The notes: generated by a model not told the origin, from the sequence alone. Counted from the stretch's first letter, positions 26,472-35,254 are shown. The stretch is DNA of 64,000 nucleotides from Aequitasia blattaphilus (GCF_024721305.1 NZ_JAMXOD010000006.1:62001-126000); one strand, 5' to 3'. Program-made: numbers and translations.

Positions 26472-27149
26472 ATGACCATGATTTACTGTGTAGAAGATGA
26501 TGATAATATTAGGGAATTAGTGGTATACACTTTAGAAAGTACGGGCTTTCAAGGAAAAGGGTTTGGAGAAGGGGCTTCTTTTTATGATGGAATCAAAAAG
26601 GAGAAACCGGATTTGATTCTCTTAGATATCATGCTCCCAAAGGAGGATGGGTTATCCATTCTGAAGAAGCTAAAAAGTAATCGAGATACGAAAAACATAC
26701 CGGTTATTATGCTGACGGCCAAAAGCACAGAATATGACAAGGTATTGGGGCTGGATCTGGGGGCAGATGACTACATTGCCAAGCCTTTCGGTATGATGGA
26801 GCTGGTTTCCAGGGTGAAGGCAGTTTTAAGAAGAGGTGCGCCAGTGGAGAAAAGCAGTGAAACACTCGTTTTTGACACCTTGGTCATGAATCAAAAAAAG
26901 CATGAAGTGAAATCAGAAGGGGAAAGTATCCCTCTTACCTTTAAGGAATATGAGCTTTTAAAACGTCTTATGACCCATCCAAACCAAGTGCTGACCAGAG
27001 ATCAGCTATTAGAAGAGATTTGGGGGTACGATTTTGATGGTGAAACCAGAACGGTAGATGTCCATGTGCGGACATTGCGGCAAAAGCTTGGAAAAAATGC
27101 AGATAAAATAGAGACCGTGCGAGGGGTGGGTTATCGCATAAGTGATTAG
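26472..27149 (+). CDS. phoP: Phosphate response regulator, OmpR/PhoB family
   Basis: A 225-residue response regulator. The receiver has the acidic pocket VEDDDN at the start, the phosphorylation site DLILLDIMLPKEDG, and the conserved MLTAKS and DDYIAKPFG. The C-terminal winged helix shows LTFKEYELLKRLMTHPN and the recognition helix region TRTVDVHVRTLRQKLG. It is probably activated by the histidine kinase encoded just downstream, and probably binds the two Pho boxes noted upstream. The start is at 26472 just after phoU. The ribosome site is weak, so coupling to phoU is likely. Confidence 0.93.
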   Translation: MTMIYCVEDDDNIRELVVYTLESTGFQGKGFGEGASFYDGIKKEKPDLILLDIMLPKEDGLSILKKLKSNRDTKNIPVIMLTAKSTEYDKVLGLDLGADDYIAKPFGMMELVSRVKAVLRRGAPVEKSSETLVFDTLVMNQKKHEVKSEGESIPLTFKEYELLKRLMTHPNQVLTRDQLLEEIWGYDFDGETRTVDVHVRTLRQKLGKNADKIETVRGVGYRISD

Positions 27150-27159
27150 GAGAGAATCT

Positions 27160-28470
27160 ATGAAACTACAGAAGAAAATATCCAGAAGTACAATCATAAT
27201 TGTATTGGCTGCATTAATTGTATCTTATTTGCTTACAATTTTAGTCGTGTACAGACAAACCTTAAGATTAGTAGAGGATGAACTGGTAAGTGAAGCAGAC
27301 TATATGATTGCAGCGGTTAACATAGCTGGAGAGGATTATCTGGAAGATTTGGACGCAGTACGACGGTCTACCAGAGTAACTTTAATTGATGAGCAAGGTG
27401 ATGTTCTTTATGATTATGTAGGAGGAGCAAAAGAAGAGAATCATAAAAGACGTCCAGAGGTCATCGAGGTATTAAAAAGTGGAAGCGGAAAAGATGTAAG
27501 AAAATCTGCGACGACAGGAAAAGATACCGTATACTTTGCGAAGAAGATGGAGGATGGAAGAATATTCCGTGTTTCAAAATCCATCGATACAGCACTGGTT
27601 ATTTCCCTGCGTATTTTGCCATGGATCGGGTTGATTATGCTGGTGATGTGCGGGGTATCCTGGAGAATATCAAAGTGGCAGGTGAAGAAGATTATTGCAC
27701 CTCTTAACCAGATGGACTTAGAAGATCCAATGAAGAACCAGGTGTATGAGGAATTGACACCTCTCCTGGTGAACATAGATGAATTAAATAAAGAAAAAGA
27801 AAAGATTGGGAAAATGCGGAAAGAATTTACAGCAAATGTTTCCCATGAATTGAAGACACCATTAACATCTATATCCGGTTATGCAGAGTTAATGAAGGAC
27901 GGATTGGTGAAAAAAGAGGATATGGCAGAATTCTCCAATCGAATCTATGGAGAATCAAAGAGAATGATTTCCTTGATAGAAGATGTAATCCAACTCTCAA
28001 GATTGGATGAAGAAGTTGAGGTTGAGAAGGAAGAAATTGACTTGTTTGAGCTTACTCTGATGACAGTAAACCGCCTCTCACCAATGGCTGCGAAGTATAA
28101 AGTCCATATAAAAATGACAGGAGAGCCAGTTACGATTACAGGGATAAAAAAGGTAATCGAAGAAATGGTGCAAAATCTTTGTGAAAATGCCATTAAGTAT
28201 AATAAAGAAAATGGCGAGGTAACGGTTTGGGTAGGGAAAACCTTACAGGGAATAAAGATTTCAGTAGCCGATACAGGAATCGGAATACCAAAGAATCAGC
28301 TGGATCGGGTATTTGAGAGATTTTATCGAGTAGACGTTAGTCATTCCAAAGAAGTAGAAGGAACTGGATTAGGCCTTTCAATCGTAAAACATGGGGCAAT
28401 CTTGCATGATGCTAAAATACAAATTGACAGTGAGAAGGATCAGGGAACCAAGGTTGAGATTGTATTTTGA
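27160..28470 (+). CDS. phoR: Phosphate sensor histidine kinase
   Basis: A 436-residue membrane kinase. A first helix spans about residues 12-32, a short extracytoplasmic domain of about 110 residues follows, and a second helix lies near residues 150-168. The H-box FTANVSHELKTPLTSISGYAE lies near residue 225, the N-box NLCENAIKYN near residue 338, the G1 box VADTGIGIPK and the G2 box GTGLGLSIVKH. The extracellular domain lacks an obvious PAS pocket. Sensing presumably goes through PhoU and the Pst transporter, as in other bacteria. The start at 27160 has TTAGGAGAG upstream. The last bases contain the promoter of the next operon. Confidence 0.93.
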   Translation: MKLQKKISRSTIIIVLAALIVSYLLTILVVYRQTLRLVEDELVSEADYMIAAVNIAGEDYLEDLDAVRRSTRVTLIDEQGDVLYDYVGGAKEENHKRRPEVIEVLKSGSGKDVRKSATTGKDTVYFAKKMEDGRIFRVSKSIDTALVISLRILPWIGLIMLVMCGVSWRISKWQVKKIIAPLNQMDLEDPMKNQVYEELTPLLVNIDELNKEKEKIGKMRKEFTANVSHELKTPLTSISGYAELMKDGLVKKEDMAEFSNRIYGESKRMISLIEDVIQLSRLDEEVEVEKEEIDLFELTLMTVNRLSPMAAKYKVHIKMTGEPVTITGIKKVIEEMVQNLCENAIKYNKENGEVTVWVGKTLQGIKISVADTGIGIPKNQLDRVFERFYRVDVSHSKEVEGTGLGLSIVKHGAILHDAKIQIDSEKDQGTKVEIVF

Positions 28471-28488
28471 CAGTAGATTGACTATAAT
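28460..28488 (+). promoter_or_regulatory. Promoter of the hydrolase-cyclase pair
   Basis: TTGTAT and TATAAT are separated by exactly 17 bases. The -35 lies inside the last codons of phoR, and the start codon of the hydrolase is 36 bases downstream of the -10. Confidence 0.6.
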
Positions 28489-28524
28489 AGAACCAGTTAA
28501 AAATATGTCAGGAGGAAAAGCACT

Positions 28525-29409
28525 ATGAACATTACAGAAGGATATATGCCTTATTTAGGGTATCAGACGTATTACCGTATCGTTGGGGATTTAGAAAGCG
28601 GAAAAGCACCATTGGTTTTGCTGCATGGAGGTCCGGGATCGACTCATAACTATTTTGAGGTTTTAGATCGTTTAGCAGAGGAAGATGGCAGAGCGCTGAT
28701 TATGTATGATCAAATCGGCTGTGGGAACTCCTACGTAGAGAATCGTAAGGATTTATGGAATGCAAAAGTATGGGTTGAAGAGCTGATTGCATTGCGTGAT
28801 CACCTGAATTTAAAAGAAATTCATTTATTAGGACAATCCTGGGGAGGAATGCTTCTTTTGGATTATATCTGTAATTATAAGCCAGAAGGAATCAAAAGTA
28901 TTATCTTATCCAGTACCTTACCGGCTTCATGGATGTGGGGAATTGAGCAGCACCGTATGATTAAGGAACTGCCAATTGAAATGCAGGAAGCAATTGAAAA
29001 AGCGACTTCTACAGGAAATTATGATGACCCCATGTATGCAAAAGCTGAGGCAGAATATATGCTGCGACATGCAGCGGGTGCTGTGACAGAAGAATCTCCA
29101 GAGCCCCTTAGACGTCCAGTGAAAAAGGGCGTGGAAAGTTACGTGGTAGGCTGGGGACCAAATGAATATACCCCACAGGGAACTTTAAAGGATTATGATG
29201 TAACAGAGCAGCTAAAGGATATTAAGGAGCCAGCGTTGGTAATTAATGGCGGAAATGATTTGTGTACACCTTATATTGCAAAGTATATGTATGATCGTAT
29301 TCCAAACAGCGAGTGGGAACTGTTTAGAACTTGCCGGCATATGTGTTTTGTCGAAGATAATGAAAAATATGTGGAACGAATGAAGGAGTGGCTGAACCCA
29401 AGAGATTAG
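28525..29409 (+). CDS. Proline-iminopeptidase-like alpha/beta hydrolase
   Basis: A 294-residue cytoplasmic serine hydrolase. The oxyanion strand LLHGGPGSTHNYFEVL near residue 34 is the prolyl aminopeptidase form of HGGPG. The nucleophile elbow LLGQSWGGMLLLDY carries the serine near residue 110, the acid is likely in VINGGNDLCTP, and the histidine lies in FRTCRHMCFVED near the C-terminus. Family members release N-terminal proline from peptides, so this is the best guess; other small amide or ester substrates are possible. The ribosome site is TCAGGAGGAAAA. It is followed by a cyclase gene 13 bases on. Confidence 0.85.
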   Translation: MNITEGYMPYLGYQTYYRIVGDLESGKAPLVLLHGGPGSTHNYFEVLDRLAEEDGRALIMYDQIGCGNSYVENRKDLWNAKVWVEELIALRDHLNLKEIHLLGQSWGGMLLLDYICNYKPEGIKSIILSSTLPASWMWGIEQHRMIKELPIEMQEAIEKATSTGNYDDPMYAKAEAEYMLRHAAGAVTEESPEPLRRPVKKGVESYVVGWGPNEYTPQGTLKDYDVTEQLKDIKEPALVINGGNDLCTPYIAKYMYDRIPNSEWELFRTCRHMCFVEDNEKYVERMKEWLNPRD

Positions 29410-29422
29410 AGGAGAAGCACCA

Positions 29423-29995
29423 ATGAAAATTTATGATATAACAAAAGAATTATTTTCAACACCAGAGTACCCAGGGGATCCGTCGCCTGGGTTTACTCAG
29501 GTTTATGACATGAAGCAAGGAGACACCTGCAATTTGACCAATATTACATTTGGAGCCCATAACGGAACCCATCTGGATGCACCAAAGCACTTTGTGCAAA
29601 ATGGGAAGGATGTCGAAAGTATGGAATTATCTCGCTGTATTGGAGAATGCAAGGTGGTATCTCATCAAGGAGATTTGACGAAAGAGGCTGTTCAGGACTA
29701 TTTGGAAGATGGTACCAAAAAGCTATTACTGAAAGGAAGCTATACCATTACAAAGGAAGCAGCAAAAGAGATGACCTTGAAAGGCATGGAGCTTTTAGGA
29801 GTGGTAGATCCAACCGTTGGAGCCGAAGAGGGAGTTACGGTACATAAAATTCTCTTGCGTAATGAAGTGGTTATTTTAGAAAATCTCAATTTGGATGGAA
29901 TTACAGAAGGGAAATACTTCATCAGTGCACTGCCTCTCAGGATGAGAGGAATTGAAGGGTCACCAGTAAGGGCAGTACTAATCGACTTTACATAG
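29423..29995 (+). CDS. Cyclase-family (KynB-like) metal hydrolase
   Basis: A 190-residue protein of the kynurenine formamidase/cyclase fold. The metal-binding motif AHNGTHLDAPKHF near residue 47 is the family's HxGTHxDxPxH. The rest of the chain fits the usual size, with GVVDPTVGAEEG in the middle. The fold hydrolyses formyl-amides or lactone/lactam-type bonds with zinc or manganese. The real substrate is not evident, since no tryptophan-degradation genes are nearby. It is transcribed with the preceding hydrolase. Confidence 0.85.
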   Translation: MKIYDITKELFSTPEYPGDPSPGFTQVYDMKQGDTCNLTNITFGAHNGTHLDAPKHFVQNGKDVESMELSRCIGECKVVSHQGDLTKEAVQDYLEDGTKKLLLKGSYTITKEAAKEMTLKGMELLGVVDPTVGAEEGVTVHKILLRNEVVILENLNLDGITEGKYFISALPLRMRGIEGSPVRAVLIDFT

Positions 29996-30015
29996 AAGTA
30001 TAAACTATTTATAAT
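29987..30015 (+). promoter_or_regulatory. Promoter of fprA and probably of the glnA-dapL run
   Basis: TTTACA and TATAAT with a 17-base spacer start at the last codons of the cyclase gene and lie 42 bases upstream of the fprA start, with AGAAGGAGG in between. Confidence 0.6.
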
Positions 30016-30056
30016 AGATGCTGAATAAAAGACACACAGAAGGAGGAACATAAAGT

Positions 30057-31259
30057 ATGCACACAACTAGAAAAGTTACCGACGATTTATACTATATAGG
30101 ATGTAATGACCGGAAACTGGAACGTTTCGAAAATCTTTTTACTCTGCCCAATGGGGTTTCTTATAACTCCTATTTAATCATGGATGAAAAGGTGGCATTA
30201 ACAGATACCATAGATGCAGATGTAACAGACCAGTTTATTGAAAATATAAATTACGTATTGAATGGAAGGAATATTGATTACTTAATCATTCACCATATGG
30301 AGCCAGATCATGGAGCAAATATTAAAAGACTTATGGATTTGTACCCGGATATGACTTTGGTTGGCAACGTAAAAACAAAGAAGATGGTTGATCAGTTTTT
30401 TGATTTTGATTGTGAGGACTGCATACAGATTGTAAAAGAGGGAGACAGTTTAAACCTTGGAAGCCATACCCTGACATTTTATATGGCGCCTATGGTTCAC
30501 TGGCCAGAGGTGATGGTTTCTTATGACGAAAAGGATAAGGTTCTTTTTTCGGCAGATGGATTCGGAACTTTTGGAGCATTAGATGGTGGAATCTTTAATG
30601 ATGAAGCGAATTTTGAAGAAAAATATTTGGATGAAGCAAGAAGATATTATGGAAATATTGTTGGGAAATACGGTATGCAGACAGCAAACCTTCTTAAAAA
30701 GGCAGCAGGACTGGACATTCAAATGATTTGTCCTTTGCATGGCCCAATTTGGAGAAGTGATTTGAGTTATTTCTTAGAGAAATATGATAGATGGAGTACT
30801 TATACTCCAGAGACAGAAGGGGTACTCATTCTCTGTGGAAGTGTCTATGGACATACGATGGCGGCAGCGGAGAAAATCGCTTTAAAGCTGAAAGAAAAGG
30901 GTGTTAAAGAAGTCGTTCTTTATGATGTATCAAAGACGGAGGTATCCTATCTGATAGCTGAAATTTTCAAGTATTCTCATCTTATTTTTGCATGTGCTAC
31001 CTATAATAACGGAATCTTCCCGAAAATGGCAGATTTACTTCACGATATGAAAGCATTGGCTTTGCAAAAGAGAACGGTAGGTATTGTACAGAATGGTACA
31101 TGGGCTCCGGCATCAGGCAAGCTGATACGAGAAGAGCTGGAGTCTATGAAGGATATGAAGATTGTGGATAAGCAGGTGAATATACTTTCGGCACTGAAGG
31201 CGGCACAAGAAAGTGAAGTGGATGACTTTGTTTCTGCTTTTACTGAGTCAATGAAATAG
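30057..31259 (+). CDS. fprA: A-type flavodiiron protein
   Basis: A 400-residue soluble flavoprotein that reduces oxygen or nitric oxide and so protects anaerobes. The N-terminal metallo-beta-lactamase domain has the di-iron ligands HHMEPDHGANI near residue 79, FYMAPMVHWPEVMVSY and CPLHGPIWR. The C-terminal flavodoxin domain starts at about residue 255 with ILCGSVYGHTMAAAEKIA. There is no rubredoxin extension, so it is class A. It is followed closely by glutamine synthetase with a 13-base gap. Confidence 0.94.
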   Translation: MHTTRKVTDDLYYIGCNDRKLERFENLFTLPNGVSYNSYLIMDEKVALTDTIDADVTDQFIENINYVLNGRNIDYLIIHHMEPDHGANIKRLMDLYPDMTLVGNVKTKKMVDQFFDFDCEDCIQIVKEGDSLNLGSHTLTFYMAPMVHWPEVMVSYDEKDKVLFSADGFGTFGALDGGIFNDEANFEEKYLDEARRYYGNIVGKYGMQTANLLKKAAGLDIQMICPLHGPIWRSDLSYFLEKYDRWSTYTPETEGVLILCGSVYGHTMAAAEKIALKLKEKGVKEVVLYDVSKTEVSYLIAEIFKYSHLIFACATYNNGIFPKMADLLHDMKALALQKRTVGIVQNGTWAPASGKLIREELESMKDMKIVDKQVNILSALKAAQESEVDDFVSAFTESMK

Positions 31260-31272
31260 GAGGAGAAGTTGG

Positions 31273-32553
31273 ATGAAAAAGTACACAAGAGAAGAAATAC
31301 TGGAACTTGTCGAGGAGGAGGATGTGGAATTTATCCGACTACAATTTACTGATATTTTTGGAATGATGAAAAATATGGCAATTACTACCAGCCAGCTTGA
31401 AAAGGCACTGGATAATAAGTGTATGTTTGACGGCTCTTCAATTGAAGGCTATGCCAGAGTGGAGGAGACGGATATGTATCTCTATCCTGATTTAGATACC
31501 TTTGAAATCTTTCCATGGAGACCACAGCAAGGAAAAGTTGCCCGGTTAATTTGTGATATTTATAAACCAGACGGGACACCTTTTGAAAGGGATCCCAGAT
31601 ATATTTTACGAAATGTGATAGCTGAGGCAAAGGAGATGGGGTATACTTTTTTTGCGAAGCCAGAATGCGAGTTTTTTCTGTTTGATGTGGATGACAAAGG
31701 ATTGCCTACGACTCATACAAACGAAAACGCAGGTTACTTTGACTTAGGACCTTTGGATTTTGGTGAAAATGCCAGAAGAGATATGGTGCTCATGCTTGAG
31801 GAGATGGGATTTGTTATTGAGGCGTCTCATCATGAAAGTGCCCCGGCACAGCATGAAATTGATTTTCAGCATGATGAAGTGTTGAAAACGGCAGATAATA
31901 TTATGACCTTTAAGCTTGTGGTAAAAACCATTGCAAAGAGACACGGCCTTCATGCTACATTTATGCCGAAGCCAACGAGTGGACGTCATGGTTCTGGAAT
32001 GCACATCAATATGTTTTTGAAAAAAGATGGAAAAAATGTATTTGAGGATAAAAGTGATGAAAGTGGATTAAGTAAAGAGGCTTATTACTTTATAGCAGGT
32101 TTGTTAAAGCACATTAAAGCGATCACCTTCTTGGCAAATCCAATTGTCAATTCATATAAAAGACTTGTTCCAGGATATGAAGCTCCTACTTACATTGCAT
32201 GGTCTGCTACAGACCGGACACCTCTTATTTGTATTCCTACGAATCAGGGAGATTTAACCAGAATTGAGCTTACCAGCCCGGACTCCACTTCGAATCCATA
32301 TTTAACACTTGCAGCGTGTTTAAAGGCAGGCTTAGATGGAATAAGAGAGCAGAAAATGCCTACTGAAAAAATCGACGCTCTTCCCGGAAATCTATTAGAG
32401 GCAACGGAGGAGTTTGAAAAGGATGAGTTGATTAGAAGTGTTCTGGGAGATGATTTTGCACGAAAGCTGATTCGTGTAAAAAAAGAAGAGTATCAAGATT
32501 ATGATATGGAAGTAACACAATGGGAAATTAATAAATACTTACATCGATTTTAA
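31273..32553 (+). CDS. glnA: Type I glutamine synthetase
   Basis: A 426-residue enzyme that joins ammonia and glutamate with ATP. It shows FDGSSIEGYARVEETDMYLY near the N-terminus, the ATP-site KPTSGRHGSGMHINM near residue 235, NPIVNSYKRLVPGYEAPTY and the Glu flap-like segment YLTLAACLKAGLDGI. The chain has no adenylylation-site loop of the beta type, and the length matches the short Firmicutes GSI-alpha form. The gene sits between fprA and an ANTAR regulator. The start has TAGGAGGAGAAG upstream. Confidence 0.96.
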   Translation: MKKYTREEILELVEEEDVEFIRLQFTDIFGMMKNMAITTSQLEKALDNKCMFDGSSIEGYARVEETDMYLYPDLDTFEIFPWRPQQGKVARLICDIYKPDGTPFERDPRYILRNVIAEAKEMGYTFFAKPECEFFLFDVDDKGLPTTHTNENAGYFDLGPLDFGENARRDMVLMLEEMGFVIEASHHESAPAQHEIDFQHDEVLKTADNIMTFKLVVKTIAKRHGLHATFMPKPTSGRHGSGMHINMFLKKDGKNVFEDKSDESGLSKEAYYFIAGLLKHIKAITFLANPIVNSYKRLVPGYEAPTYIAWSATDRTPLICIPTNQGDLTRIELTSPDSTSNPYLTLAACLKAGLDGIREQKMPTEKIDALPGNLLEATEEFEKDELIRSVLGDDFARKLIRVKKEEYQDYDMEVTQWEINKYLHRF

Positions 32554-32583
32554 GCCATGAAAAAACAACAGGAGGTGTAAGCT

Positions 32584-33132
32584 TTGTTCGGTATTATTAT
32601 CGTATTTCCCAATAAAGACAATGCAGTTCAGATTCAGAACATGCTGATGCATCAAGGACTTCCGGTGAAAGAAGTCTGTACAACAGGTGCCCAGGCTTTA
32701 AAGGCTGCAGAAACATTAGATGAAGGAATTGTAATCTGTGGTTATAAATACAACGATATGGTGTATACAGAGCTGAGAGAATATCTCTCAGAGGCTATGG
32801 AGATGGTGTTAATTGCTTCAGCAGACCGATGGAGCAGTGGTCACGCCTCAGGTGTTTTAGGACTCTCAATGCCTTTTCGAGCGTATGATCTTGTCAATAC
32901 AGTAAATATGTTGACTGTGTCGATGCAGAAGAAGCGGAAAAAGAAGAGGTTTGTAAAGAAAGAAAGAGAGCCGAAAGAACAAGCATTGATTGACCAAGCT
33001 AAAAATTTACTTATGAGTCGAAACAATATGACAGAGGAACAGGCACATAAGTATTTGCAAAAAACCAGTATGGATAATCAAACCACTCTGATTGAGACTG
33101 CTCAGATGGTTTTGAGTATAATGTCAGAATAG
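32584..33132 (+). CDS. ANTAR-domain RNA-binding antiterminator with TTG start
   Basis: A 182-residue protein. The first about 115 residues form a receiver-like fold (IIIVFPNKDNAVQIQNML), but the usual phosphorylated aspartate is not in place (the strand reads GIVICGYKYND). A basic linker KKRKKKRFVKKEREPKE follows. The last about 55 residues are an ANTAR three-helix domain (ALIDQAKNLLMSRNNMTEEQAHKYLQKTSM). ANTAR proteins bind paired hairpins in nitrogen-related leader RNAs and stop termination. The best start is a TTG at 32584, with AGGAGGTG seven bases upstream. Location directly after glnA fits nitrogen control. Confidence 0.9.
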   Translation: MFGIIIVFPNKDNAVQIQNMLMHQGLPVKEVCTTGAQALKAAETLDEGIVICGYKYNDMVYTELREYLSEAMEMVLIASADRWSSGHASGVLGLSMPFRAYDLVNTVNMLTVSMQKKRKKKRFVKKEREPKEQALIDQAKNLLMSRNNMTEEQAHKYLQKTSMDNQTTLIETAQMVLSIMSE

Positions 33133-33151
33133 GAAAGAAAAGGAGATATTT

Positions 33152-34366
33152 ATGTTTAAAATTAATGAGGATTATTTGAAATTACCGGGAAGCTATTTGT
33201 TCTCTACTATTGGAAAAAAAGTGAATGCATTTCAGGATGCAAATCCAGACAAGTCTTTGATTCGTTTGGGAATTGGTGATGTGACTCAGCCTCTTGTACC
33301 AGCAATTATTGATGCATTGCACGATGCAGTAAGTGAAATGGGAAGACCAGATGGATTCCATGGATATGCACCGGATCTTGGATATGAATTTCTAAGAAGT
33401 GCCATGGCTCAGAATGATTATCAGGTAAGAGGGTGTGATATTAAAGCAGATGAGATCTTTATTTCAGACGGAGCAAAGTGTGATTCAGGAAATATCCAGG
33501 AGATATTTGCAAAAGACAGTAAAATCGCTGTTTGTGATCCAGTTTATCCAGTCTATGTAGATACAAACGTAATGGCAGGAAGAACCGGAACTTATGATCC
33601 TGCTACAGAGAAGTGGAGCGATGTGATTTATATGCCTTGTACCAAGGAAACCAATTTTGCACCAGAGCTTCCAAAAGAAACTCCTGATGTAATCTATCTC
33701 TGTTTTCCAAATAACCCTACAGGTTCTACGATTTCTAAGGCGGAGCTTCAAACCTGGGTAGATTATGCAAACAAGGTAGGAGCAGTAATTATCTATGATG
33801 CGGCCTATGAAGCGTATATTACAGAAGAAGATGTGCCTCATACGATATATGAGTGTGAAGGCGCAAGAACCTGCGCAATTGAGCTGAGAAGTTTTTCGAA
33901 AAATGCTGGATTCACAGGGGTAAGACTTGGAGCGGCTGTGGTACCGAAGGATATTAAATCGGGAGACACAACTCTTCACCAGCTTTGGGCAAGACGTCAT
34001 GGAACCAAGTATAATGGAGCACCTTATATTGTACAAAGAGCAGGAGAAGCCGTTTATTCACCAGATGGAAAGGCTCAAATCAAGGAGCAGGTTGGCTACT
34101 ATATGAATAATGCGAAGGTAATCTATAATGGCCTTAAGGAAGCGGGATATAATGTATCAGGAGGTGTCAATGCACCTTATATCTGGTTGGAGACACCAAC
34201 GGGAATGAGTTCATGGGAATTCTTTGACTATTTACTTGAAAAAGCAAATGTTGTAGGAACTCCGGGGTCGGGATTTGGTCCAAGCGGAGAAGGATACTTT
34301 AGACTGACTGCATTTGGTACTTATGAGAACACAGTAGCAGCGATTAATCGAATTAAGAATATCTAA
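33152..34366 (+). CDS. dapL: LL-diaminopimelate aminotransferase
   Basis: A 404-residue pyridoxal-phosphate fold type I aminotransferase. It starts FKINEDYLKLPGSYLFSTIG, the DapL N-terminal signature, and has LGIGDVTQPL, LCFPNNPTGSTI and the PLP lysine in ELRSFSKNAGFTGVRLGAA. It makes LL-diaminopimelate directly from tetrahydrodipicolinate, for lysine and peptidoglycan. It is the last gene of the run that starts at fprA and ends in a terminator. Confidence 0.95.
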   Translation: MFKINEDYLKLPGSYLFSTIGKKVNAFQDANPDKSLIRLGIGDVTQPLVPAIIDALHDAVSEMGRPDGFHGYAPDLGYEFLRSAMAQNDYQVRGCDIKADEIFISDGAKCDSGNIQEIFAKDSKIAVCDPVYPVYVDTNVMAGRTGTYDPATEKWSDVIYMPCTKETNFAPELPKETPDVIYLCFPNNPTGSTISKAELQTWVDYANKVGAVIIYDAAYEAYITEEDVPHTIYECEGARTCAIELRSFSKNAGFTGVRLGAAVVPKDIKSGDTTLHQLWARRHGTKYNGAPYIVQRAGEAVYSPDGKAQIKEQVGYYMNNAKVIYNGLKEAGYNVSGGVNAPYIWLETPTGMSSWEFFDYLLEKANVVGTPGSGFGPSGEGYFRLTAFGTYENTVAAINRIKNI

Positions 34367-34382
34367 AGATTATAGTAAAATG

Positions 34383-34438
34383 ACTCTCTCTAAGCAAAGG
34401 TTTTGATGCTCTATTTTCCGGTGTTTAGAGAGGGTTTT
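34383..34438 (+). terminator. Terminator after dapL
   Basis: ACTCTCTCTAA and TTAGAGAGGGT pair across a 31-base loop, with one T-G pair, and are followed by TTTAA. Confidence 0.65.
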
Positions 34439-34469
34439 AACATTTAATTGTATAATCTAAAAAAAAGTA

Positions 34470-34497
34470 TTGATTTTTGGATTTATTTTGATATAAT
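34470..34497 (+). promoter_or_regulatory. Promoter of the tRNA pair
   Basis: TTGATT and TATAAT lie 16 bases apart. The -10 ends 21 bases before the 5' end of tRNA-Gln. Confidence 0.65.
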
Positions 34498-34518
34498 AAG
34501 AATGTTCGTTATAACCAA

Positions 34519-34589
34519 TGCGGATTGGTGTAATGGTAGCACAACAGACTCTGACTCTGTTTGTAGAGGTTCGAGTCCTCTATCCGTAG
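34519..34589 (+). tRNA. tRNA-Gln (CTG)
   Basis: The acceptor stem TGCGGAT pairs with ATCCGTA. The anticodon stem ACAGA/TCTGT holds the loop CTCTGAC, giving anticodon CTG. The T arm is GAGGTTCGAGTCCTC. CCA is not encoded. Confidence 0.92.
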
Positions 34590-34595
34590 TCTGTT

Positions 34596-34630
34596 ATAAG
34601 CCGGATGATAATTCATCTGGCTTATACTTT
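34596..34630 (+). terminator. Hairpin after tRNA-Gln
   Basis: ATAAGCCGGATGA and TCATCTGGCTTAT pair over the loop TAAT, with one G-T pair, followed by ACTTTT. It separates the two tRNA genes and may act as a processing or partial termination site. Confidence 0.6.
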
Positions 34631-34641
34631 TAAAAGAATAC

Positions 34642-34715
<74 letters not shown>

Positions 34716-34743
34716 TTCGGCGAAAAGCCAGTAAAACAGAGGG

Positions 34744-34773
34744 TTTGCAGAAAATTGCAAAGCTTCTTTTTTT
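34744..34773 (+). terminator. Terminator downstream of tRNA-Pro
   Basis: TTTGCA and TGCAAA pair over GAAAAT, followed by GCTTCTTTTTTTG. The rest of 34774-34915 is AT-rich without a visible gene. Confidence 0.6.
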
Positions 34774-34915
34774 GTCTAAAACGATTTTTTCTAATAATAA
34801 GTTCTAATAATGTTTGCAATAAAGCACGATAGACAGAAATACTCATAAGAGGTTTATTAACAATTCCTCTGTGGATTCTGTGTTGTCACTTGCCCTTTGT
34901 ATAAAGAAATTAAGG

Positions 34916-34944
34916 TTGCAAATATGCACTTATTTTGCTACTAT
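34916..34944 (+). promoter_or_regulatory. Promoter of the small toxin mRNA
   Basis: TTGCAA and TACTAT lie exactly 17 bases apart. A leader of about 60 bases leads to the toxin ribosome site GAAAGAAGGGGGTGAG. Confidence 0.6.
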
Positions 34945-35009
34945 GCGTATAGAGCAATCGTATATCAGGGTGGTTCTCGCTCCCAGAATGAAAGAAGGGG
35001 GTGAGGCTT

Positions 35010-35102
35010 ATGGAATTTGGCGAAGTAATATCTCTATTATTTATTGCCGGAACGTTTCTAATTGCCTTGCTGTCTTACATAGACCGTAGGAATAGAGACT
35101 AA
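35010..35102 (+). CDS. Putative holin-like type I toxin (30 aa)
   Basis: The peptide starts MEFGEVISLLFIAGTFLIAL and ends LSYIDRRNRD: one membrane helix followed by a short charged tail. This is the pattern of the 'putative holin-like toxin' family of type I toxin-antitoxin systems in Firmicutes. A strong ribosome site (AAGGGGGTGAG), its own promoter and paired hairpins downstream fit that system. Such toxins depolarise the membrane unless an antisense RNA blocks the mRNA. It lies between the attachment site and the integrase, so it could make loss of the element costly. The antitoxin RNA has not been located with certainty. Confidence 0.75.
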   Translation: MEFGEVISLLFIAGTFLIALLSYIDRRNRD

Positions 35103-35112
35103 ACATAACAAA

Positions 35113-35204
35113 AGACTTCCCTGAACTTGACGGAACGGGAAGTCTATTAGTATGATATAGATTTATTCTGGGAGTCAACCACTCTGTTGTGGGGTTGCTC
35201 TCTT
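35113..35204. ncRNA. Toxin mRNA 3' hairpins and likely antisense-RNA region
   Basis: AGACTTCCC and GGGAAGTCT (35113-35145) form a perfect 9-bp stem. Read on the minus strand it is followed by TTTT, so it could end an antisense RNA made from the right. A second imperfect hairpin (35172-35200, GAGTCAACC with GGTTGCTC) is followed by TCTTTAT on the plus strand and could end the toxin mRNA. Overlapping convergent transcripts of this kind are the norm for holin-like toxin loci. The RNA itself is inferred. Confidence 0.4.
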
Positions 35205-35254
35205 TATATACATAGTTTAACATTGAAGTTATATAATTTCAAGTATTATGTTTT

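Noticed and set aside
31255-31275. Riboswitch before glnA, or a B12 riboswitch before the corrinoid adenosyltransferase
   Set aside because: The gaps before these genes are only 12-13 bases, too short for a leader; no conserved B12-box or glutamine-type fold is visible.
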